Below are positions 57,704 to 64,000 of a stretch of DNA of 64,000 nucleotides, one piece after another; the stretch's first letter is position 1, and each line of letters begins with the position of its first letter. This DNA is from Pseudomonadota bacterium (GTDB taxonomy: Bacteria > Myxococcota_A > Polyangia > Fen-1088), in the NCBI GenBank assembly GCA_017881245.1, contig JADGRC010000073.1, positions 1 through 64,000 on the forward strand, written 5' to 3'. The translations under genes were made by a program, and so were the position numbers. A model generated the notes under the pieces. It saw only the letters and a list, made by a program, of their open reading frames with translations. It made no database searches and was not told the DNA's origin.

Positions 57704-58690
57704 ATGAAGGTGATGCTGCTGGCGGCGGGCCGTAGCACGCGGCTTGGCGCTCTGGGCCGGACGCTGCCGAAACCGTTGGCGCCGATCTGTGGTTACCCCG
57801 CTATTTTGTTCGGTTTGGCGGCATGCGCGCGTGCGGGCCTGACCGAAGTGATCGTGAACCTGCATCACCATGGGGATCTCATTCGAAGCACGCTCGGCGA
57901 CGGCAGCGCCATGGGGGTCCGCGTGACCTACTCGGATGAAATCGACTTGCTGGGCACGGGCGGCGGGTTGGCCCGCGCTCGACCGTTGCTCGGTACCGGC
58001 TCCGTCGTGGTCATGAATGCCAAGGTGGTCGCCAACGTGAACCTGCAGGCGCTGATCGCTGCTCACGAAGCGTCCGGCGCCGATGCAACATTGGTCTTGC
58101 GTGACGATCCGGCCGCGCGCACCTGGGGCGCGATTTCCTCCGACGAGGACGGGCGCGTGGTCGGCATCCTCGACGCCACCTCGCCGCTCGTGCCCCGCGG
58201 GAAGATCATCGAGCGGATGTTCACCGGAATTCAGATAGTCGGTCGGCAGGTGTTGGATCGGCTGCATCCGGTGCCGTCCGATTCCGTGCGCGATGGGTAT
58301 ATCCCGGCATTGCAAGACGGCGCCGATATCCGGGCAGTCGTGCTACCCGGGTATTTCGCGGAGCATTCGACGCCGGAACGTTACCTAGCGGGCAATCTTG
58401 CGCTGTTGCGTGACCCCCACCTCATCAGCCATCCGCCAGGGCCCCTGACCGGAATCGATCCCCATGCCAACATTGATCCCCGCGCCCACGTCATCGCCCC
58501 CGTTCGCATCGAAGCCGACGCGGTGATCGAGGCCAATGCCATCGTCGGCCCGGAGGTCGTTGTGGGCCGAGGCGCAATCGTCCGCTCGGGCGCCCATGTT
58601 TCCCACGCCGTCCTGTGGCCCGCCGCCGAAGTCGAGGGCAAGGTGGATAGCGCCGTCCTCCAGCCTCGTGACCCGGCCGCGTTGCTGTGA
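57704..58690 (+). CDS. Sugar-phosphate nucleotidyltransferase-like protein
   Basis: MKVMLLAAGRSTRLGALGRTLPKPLAPICGYPAILFGLAACARAGLTEVIVNLHHHGDLI; C-terminal hexapeptide-type IDPHANIDPRAHVIAPVRIEADAVIEANAIVG. Confidence 0.9.
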   Translation: MKVMLLAAGRSTRLGALGRTLPKPLAPICGYPAILFGLAACARAGLTEVIVNLHHHGDLIRSTLGDGSAMGVRVTYSDEIDLLGTGGGLARARPLLGTGSVVVMNAKVVANVNLQALIAAHEASGADATLVLRDDPAARTWGAISSDEDGRVVGILDATSPLVPRGKIIERMFTGIQIVGRQVLDRLHPVPSDSVRDGYIPALQDGADIRAVVLPGYFAEHSTPERYLAGNLALLRDPHLISHPPGPLTGIDPHANIDPRAHVIAPVRIEADAVIEANAIVGPEVVVGRGAIVRSGAHVSHAVLWPAAEVEGKVDSAVLQPRDPAALL

Positions 58691-58717
58691 TTTTGCCGGC
58701 GGGCCTCGATAGTCGGG

Positions 58718-58910
58718 CGCTAAATAAGGCAACTTCTCCGAAGGCCGATCATAAGGCTTTTCCAAGCATCGGGAGGCGTGGCAAAGCCGCACCCCACGCA
58801 GGAAGACCTGCCTGGGGACCCCGCGCCACGCCGGCGTTGACGGCCTGCGGGGGAGCACATGAGGGGGACACCCGGGGGGACACCCCCTCATGGCGGCGAA
58901 GCCGCTCTGG
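58718..58910 (-). repeat. Dispersed structured intergenic repeat, copy D
   Basis: On minus strand: GCGGC-TTC-GCCGC (58905-58893), ATGAGGGGG...CCCCCTCAT, GGTGCGGC-TTT-GCCACGCC (58793-58775), ATGCTTGGAAAAGCC...TTCGGAGAAGTTGCCTTATT. Confidence 0.75.
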
Positions 58911-58928
58911 CGAGAAAGACCGGCCCCG

Positions 58929-60035
58929 TCAGCCGCGGGGCGGAGTTGCTCCAACCCGGTGACCGCCAACTTCGGGATGCTCTGCCAGGGAACCGGGGGC
59001 ACGACCGGCGGCCAGGCGGAACCGGGGGCTGCCCGGCCCACCCCACGGTTTGTCGTCCACGAGCCCGGTTCCGTAGCGCTGATGCGTCGTTTGATAACGG
59101 CCCGCCACGACCACGACCCTGTCCGGATACAGATACAGGGCGCCCACCAACCCGACCGCCTCGGCGGGCATCGCGTACGACTGATCTTCGTGCAGCACGG
59201 CGGCGCGCGGTCCAACGACGATGGGAACACGAAGGGCCAAGGCCTCAGGCGTGGTTTTCAACGGACGCAGGCGCTGCCGCTCCTCGGCCAACAAAACAGC
59301 AGGGGTTTGGTTATCGAGCTGGGCACCCTCCACGGAAACGGTGTTGTTGGTTTTCGCGACCCAGTCCTTAAGTTGGCGCTCGAGATCGACTTCGCCCGCA
59401 AAAGAGCGGTCTTTGAAGAAGCTGTTCTTGACCCAGTTTCCAAGGTTGGTCCCGAATCCGCGATCCGCGCCGCGGCGTGCCCGCACTTCCACCCCCAGGC
59501 CAAGTTGGATGGCCGCGTACGCGAAGGACGGATCCCATTCAAGGACCTGTCCATCCGCATCGGTTCTGGTGGCGACGGGCTTGGACCTATCAAAAGCCGC
59601 CAGCAGAGCAACGCCACCCATCAGTTCATAGTGACGGACCAACGACCGAACCAGAGTCTCGACGCCCTGGTCCGGCATCAGGGACACGTGGGAAAACCGT
59701 GAGTATTCCAGGCGCGAGGCCAGAAATGCGAGGGACCGGGTTTGCCCATCCATGAAACGGACATCGACCTGGCCAAGGCCATGCCGTATGACTTCGCCGG
59801 GAATTTTGTCCTGGTGACCAAGCGGCCGACTCCGCCGAGGTCTCAAACTGGCGATCACCGCGTAAAGAGCGCTTTTGCCGCCATCGTAGCCGGCGGCCTT
59901 TGCCCCGCGAACGATCTCGAGGGATTTCATCTTGGGGTTGGCGAGCAGCAGGTCCACCACAAAAGACCGAAATGGCTGCGCCTTTGAAGGCCTGCCAACC
60001 CCCCGACCTGAGCTACGCCCTATCTGGGATTCCAT
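58929..60035 (-). mobile_element. IS21-family IstA-like transposase, solitary and probably inactive
   Basis: HTH LEIVRGAKAAGYDGGKSALYAVIASLRP; rve-like core SRFSHVSLMPDQGVETLVRSLVRHYELMGGVALLAAFDRSKPVAT; NWVKNSFFKDRSFAGEVDLERQLKDWVAKTNN; LAEERQRLRPL; AMPAEAVGLVGALYLYPDRVVVVAGR. Confidence 0.83.
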
Positions 60036-60045
60036 GTCGTCGCCC

Positions 60046-60087
60046 TACACGCAAAACCTGATGTCATACACGCAAAACCTGATGTCT
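60046..60087. repeat. Two tandem 21-bp repeats upstream of istA-like gene (IS21-type end repeats)
   Basis: TACACGCAAAACCTGATGTCA then TACACGCAAAACCTGATGTCT, 10 nt upstream of the IstA start. Confidence 0.75.
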
Positions 60088-60169
60088 TTTGCCCGCGATT
60101 GTTCGTCCCGTCAAGTACTTTCTGCCTGACTACTCTCGCCCCTGAACGGGTTTGTGAAACGCGATGCGT

Positions 60170-61246
60170 CTAGGCGTCGTGTAGCGGCGAGAGAGCTAAA
60201 TCACGGCGTGCGTCCCTACGCTCGACCGCTAGATCGACCAGCCTGTCCACCAGATCGGGAAGCGGCAACCCTGACGCCTCCCACATCTTGGGATACCCAG
60301 AAAGCGAGGTGAATCCGGGCAGGGTGTTCACCTCGTTGACGAAGAGCTCGCCGGTCTTGCGGTCCAGGAAGAAATCGACTCGCGCCATGCTCGAAAGTTC
60401 CAAGGCCCGAAATGTGGCGATGCTGAGCGCGCGGATGCGCTCGATCCGCGCGGCGGTGAGATCGGCGGGAATCTGGAAGACCGCCCCGTTGGGGTCCACG
60501 TACTTCGCGTCGTAAGAGTAAAAACCATCCTTGTGCGTCAGCACGATTTCGCCCGGTGTGGACGCGATCGGATCGTCGTTGCCCAGCACCGCACACTCGA
60601 TTTCCCGAGCGTCAATGGCCCGTTCCAACAGCACCTTCCGATCGAATCGCAAGGCCGCCATCAGGGCGGGGCCCAAATCACTCGGGCGGGCGACGCGCGC
60701 GACGCCAACCGAAGAGCCGGCGTTGGCGGGTTTGCAGAACAGGGGATAGCCAAGATCGGCCCCCTTCACGAGACACGCGCTCGGGTCACGAGAAAAGTCG
60801 TGCGCCCTTACCAGACGGAAGTCCACGACGGGGATCCCCGCGTCGCGAAGCAGGCGCTTGGCCACTTCCTTGTCCATCCCGATCGCAGAACCCAGCACCC
60901 CGGCACCGACATAGGCCACGTCGGCCAGCTCCAAAAGTCCCTGAACGGTTCCGTCCTCGCCATAGGTCCCGTGCAACATGGGAATGACGACGTCGCCCGG
61001 TCGCAGGATGCCGGTGTCGACGACGGGCGCGCGATCGTCGAGGCGCACGTGACGAGGATCGCCGTGCGCCCCGTCCAACGTGGCGGGAGATTCCAACCTC
61101 CATCGGCCACCCTTGTCGATGCCGACCAGCACCGGTTCGTACCGATCGCGGTCGAGCGCACGGTACACGTTGCGCGCGGAGAGCACGGAGATCTCGTGCT
61201 CGGCGGATCGGCCGCCAAACAGGATGACCAAACGGACGGCGGTCAT
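60170..61246 (-). CDS. ddl: D-alanine--D-alanine ligase
   Basis: VILFGGRSAEHEISVLSARNVYRALDR...LHGTYGEDGTVQGLLELADVAYVGAGVLGSAIGMDKEVAKRLLRDAGIPV...FVNEVNTLPGFTSLSGYPKMWEASGL. Confidence 0.97.
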   Translation of the reverse strand: MTAVRLVILFGGRSAEHEISVLSARNVYRALDRDRYEPVLVGIDKGGRWRLESPATLDGAHGDPRHVRLDDRAPVVDTGILRPGDVVIPMLHGTYGEDGTVQGLLELADVAYVGAGVLGSAIGMDKEVAKRLLRDAGIPVVDFRLVRAHDFSRDPSACLVKGADLGYPLFCKPANAGSSVGVARVARPSDLGPALMAALRFDRKVLLERAIDAREIECAVLGNDDPIASTPGEIVLTHKDGFYSYDAKYVDPNGAVFQIPADLTAARIERIRALSIATFRALELSSMARVDFFLDRKTGELFVNEVNTLPGFTSLSGYPKMWEASGLPLPDLVDRLVDLAVERRDARRDLALSPLHDA

Positions 61247-62694
61247 TTTTCCCCGAGCACGGCGTGCAAGGGACGATTGAAAGCCCGTATCGCGAGTCCC
61301 GCCCCCACACCGAGGACGGTGAGCAGGAGGAAGAACGCCTCCTTCGGCCAACGGGTGTAAAGCACTCCGATCGCGCCGCTCAGAAAATTTCCGAGGAAGC
61401 TGGAGGCCAGCCACATCCCCATCATCATGGACACGATTCGCGCCGGGGATACCTTGGTGACCAACGACAATCCGATGGGGGAAAGATAGAGTTCACCGAC
61501 CGTCAGAAGCAACACGCACAGCATGGGCCAGGCGGGGCTTCCTTTTCCATCGCCGATGAGCCGCGCGCCCACGATCATCACGATGAAGGACAGGCCGAGA
61601 ATCACACAACCAATGGCCATCTTGGTGACGCTGGTGGGCTCCGTGCCTCGACGCGACTGCCGCATCCAAAACATATCCAGCACGGGCGCGAAGAGAATAA
61701 TCATGAGGGGGTTGAACGATTGAAACCAGGTCGATGGAATCTGGAACCCAAATACCTTGGGCCAAACCGTCTGAGAATCCGCCCAGCTTTGCATGGTGTT
61801 ACCCTGCTGTTCGTAGACGGCCCAGAACACCACGTTCAACGCGCACAGCAAGATCAGCGCCCCCACGCGCTTTCTTTCGTCGGAATCGAGCGGCTGCTTC
61901 TCGGTTTTGTGGGCCGCCCTTCGCTTGCTGAGATCGTCGGACGCCAGGTGCTTTCCCCCGGCCAAATAGACGGCGAGACCGAGGAGCATACCCACGCCCG
62001 CGGCGGCGAAACCGTAGTGCCAGCCGAAGACTGCGGCCAGAGTGCCGCACACCAAGTTGGAGATGAAAGCGCCGAGGTTGATTCCCATGTAGAAAATGGT
62101 GTAGGCGCCGTCCCGCCGCGGGTCCCCGGGCGGATAGAGCCCCCCGACCTGCGTCGACACGTTGGGTTTGAACGCACCGTTCCCCAAAATGAGCAACACC
62201 AAGGCGACAAAGAACGAGCTTTCGACCGCCATCACGAAATGGCCGAGGGCCATGAGAACAGCACCCACGATGACGGTCCGCCTCTGACCGAGCCACCGAT
62301 CCGCGAGCAGGCCCCCGAAAAAGGGGGTCGCGTACACGAGCCCGGTGTAGGTGCCGTACAAAATCGATGCGGCCTCGGCCGGATGTTGTGGAAACCATCC
62401 CTGAAGGACGCTCCAGAACAATATGTCGTGCGGATTGCCCGGGACCAAAGCGCAGGGCGGCGCGTTCTGGCGGCAACCCTGCAGCGCCTCGCGCAACGTG
62501 ACGAAAAGGTAGTTTGCCATGTAAAGCTTGAGCAAACCCCTCATGCCGTAGTAGCTGAACCGCTCCCACATTTCGGTGAAGAACAGGATCACCAGGCCAG
62601 GAGGATGCCGGAAGCGCTCCTCGAACGCGGTCATCGGAACGGGGCGATCCGTGGAGGTCGAGGCGGGGGTTGAGGACTCAGGCATCGACAACAA
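61243..62694 (-). CDS. POT/PTR family peptide transporter (MFS)
   Basis: RHPPGLVILFFTEMWERFSYYGMRGLLKLYMANYL...GGLLADRWLGQRRTVIVGAVLMALGHFVMA; stop overlaps ddl start (ATGA). Confidence 0.95.
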   Translation of the reverse strand: MLSMPESSTPASTSTDRPVPMTAFEERFRHPPGLVILFFTEMWERFSYYGMRGLLKLYMANYLFVTLREALQGCRQNAPPCALVPGNPHDILFWSVLQGWFPQHPAEAASILYGTYTGLVYATPFFGGLLADRWLGQRRTVIVGAVLMALGHFVMAVESSFFVALVLLILGNGAFKPNVSTQVGGLYPPGDPRRDGAYTIFYMGINLGAFISNLVCGTLAAVFGWHYGFAAAGVGMLLGLAVYLAGGKHLASDDLSKRRAAHKTEKQPLDSDERKRVGALILLCALNVVFWAVYEQQGNTMQSWADSQTVWPKVFGFQIPSTWFQSFNPLMIILFAPVLDMFWMRQSRRGTEPTSVTKMAIGCVILGLSFIVMIVGARLIGDGKGSPAWPMLCVLLLTVGELYLSPIGLSLVTKVSPARIVSMMMGMWLASSFLGNFLSGAIGVLYTRWPKEAFFLLLTVLGVGAGLAIRAFNRPLHAVLGEK

Positions 62695-62773
62695 ACGTTA
62701 CACCGATGAACGAAGACGGCAAATACCCCAGGGCACAGAACCGGGACAGAGGACTCGCGAGGCTATCGGGTAT

Positions 62774-63955
62774 TCATTTCTTGCCGGGAGCCGCAGCCGT
62801 CGCTGCCCGGGCGTCAACTAGATCTCCGCGCAAGGGGATCGATCCCACCACGCGATTGACCAGCGCCTGCACGTCCTTCGGATCCTCGGCGTCCAGATCC
62901 AAATCCTCGCGCAGATGCCACAGCACGCGTCCGTCGGCGGCATTCACCAGAGTCATGCTCAGGTACATCTGGTCGCCGCCAAACAATTCGTCCTCGTGCT
63001 GAACTTGTCCTTCGTGCGTGTACGCGGGGCCGTCGAGGGGAACCATGAAGCCCACCCCGAAACCGACACCGACATGGGGACCGCCGGAGCCGTAAACCCG
63101 TCTGGGGCCGCCTGCCGCGATTGGCCTCGGCCCCGGTCCGCGGCCCACCGGCGTCGGTCCACGCGTGGCGCCCGCCGCCGACATACCGGGGGCGGGCCCA
63201 CGACCAGCGATGGGTGGTGCGCCGCGCATGGGTGGCGCGGCGACAGAACTGGTATTGCTGCCGCCGTTCCGGCCCGGCTGGCCACCGCCGCGGCCTCCAC
63301 TCTTGCTTTCCGCAAGAACGGCTAAGACGATGAGTGCGATCACGACGACGAAGAAAATGATCTGCGCCGCGCGTTTGCCATCGGATGTGGTGACCCCCTT
63401 GAGGTTGACGTACAGCAGGGAATCCGACCGGGTCGCCCAGCCGATCTTCGCCGCCAAATCGGGAGCGATTATTTCCGCTGTCGTCAGGGATCCCTGTTGG
63501 GCGCCCGCCGGACCGTTGGCGAATTGCAGGATGCTGTTCGCCATTGCCGCCAACTCGTCGCGGCCCACCAAGACCTGCCCGTCCTGACCGACAACACCGT
63601 CCCAACGCGCCGACAAATCCAGATCGTAGCCGCGCTGACGAAACGCCTCCGTGGAGAATTTTACCACCTCGCCGAAGACCGCCTGCCGCAGCGCCTCGGA
63701 TTTCGCGGGATCGTTGTCGCCCACTTGGTCCAACACCATGAACACGTCCGGGGGCAGCAGGGCGATCCGAATCGGCGTGTACGTCCGCGCCGCGAACGAT
63801 GGCTCGATGGCCGGTCTTGGCCCGGTGGCACAGCTCGCCGACCAGGCGGTGACCGCCACCGTGATCGCAAGGCCGGAATGCCGCAACAGGGTGAGCGGGG
63901 AATGCGATGGACGCGATGACACGACGGCCGAGCCTAGCGCAACGTTCAACCTCAC
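62774..63955 (-). CDS. Hypothetical membrane-associated lipoprotein
   Basis: Signal with VTAWSASCATG lipobox-like site; internal TM AAQIIFFVVVIALIVLAVLAES; Gly/Pro-rich central region. Confidence 0.7.
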   Translation of the reverse strand: MRLNVALGSAVVSSRPSHSPLTLLRHSGLAITVAVTAWSASCATGPRPAIEPSFAARTYTPIRIALLPPDVFMVLDQVGDNDPAKSEALRQAVFGEVVKFSTEAFRQRGYDLDLSARWDGVVGQDGQVLVGRDELAAMANSILQFANGPAGAQQGSLTTAEIIAPDLAAKIGWATRSDSLLYVNLKGVTTSDGKRAAQIIFFVVVIALIVLAVLAESKSGGRGGGQPGRNGGSNTSSVAAPPMRGAPPIAGRGPAPGMSAAGATRGPTPVGRGPGPRPIAAGGPRRVYGSGGPHVGVGFGVGFMVPLDGPAYTHEGQVQHEDELFGGDQMYLSMTLVNAADGRVLWHLREDLDLDAEDPKDVQALVNRVVGSIPLRGDLVDARAATAAAPGKK

Positions 63956-64000
63956 GCGCTAACGCATCTGACGCTGATCGGATTGTATCTCGTTCGTCGG

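Noticed and set aside
61264-62673. 469-aa plus-strand ORF
   Set aside because: Antisense to the POT transporter; shadow ORF rich in H/E/R.

Overview
GC-rich, gene-dense bacterial chromosomal window. Gene content points to a myxobacterium-like (Myxococcota/Deltaproteobacteria) genome: MYXO-CTERM-type tails, MopE-like repeats, several Ser/Thr kinases, many Gly-rich-linker lipoproteins. I call about 52 intact CDS, 2 pseudogene fragments and no tRNA, rRNA or CRISPR. Recognisable content: BrnT-type toxin-antitoxin; PAS/hybrid histidine kinase; bcp; expansin-like lipoprotein; OmpA-like lipoprotein; prepilin peptidase; rsfS-rlmH; metK; GH2 glycosidase; B12-binding radical SAM protein; mtnA; gatCAB; ABC exporter; UDP-glucose dehydrogenase; ddl; POT transporter. 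Most striking observation: a dispersed intergenic repeat of about 170-190 bp, in four copies (9250, 50138, 54076, and 58718 reversed). Each copy has several hairpins whose stems differ by mostly compensatory changes, plus a conserved GCTTGGAAAAGC...TTGCCTCATT tail. Three copies lie directly 3' of a stop codon on the gene's strand. Other leads: an M11-like protease with QExxH instead of HExxH; a radical SAM enzyme continuing in frame into a lipoprotein-like domain; a solitary IstA with a substituted catalytic Glu; a nucleotidyltransferase lacking the canonical NGD Asp; a scar joining sigma54-activator and Ppx/GppA remnants. All assignments come from reading the sequence; no database search was run.
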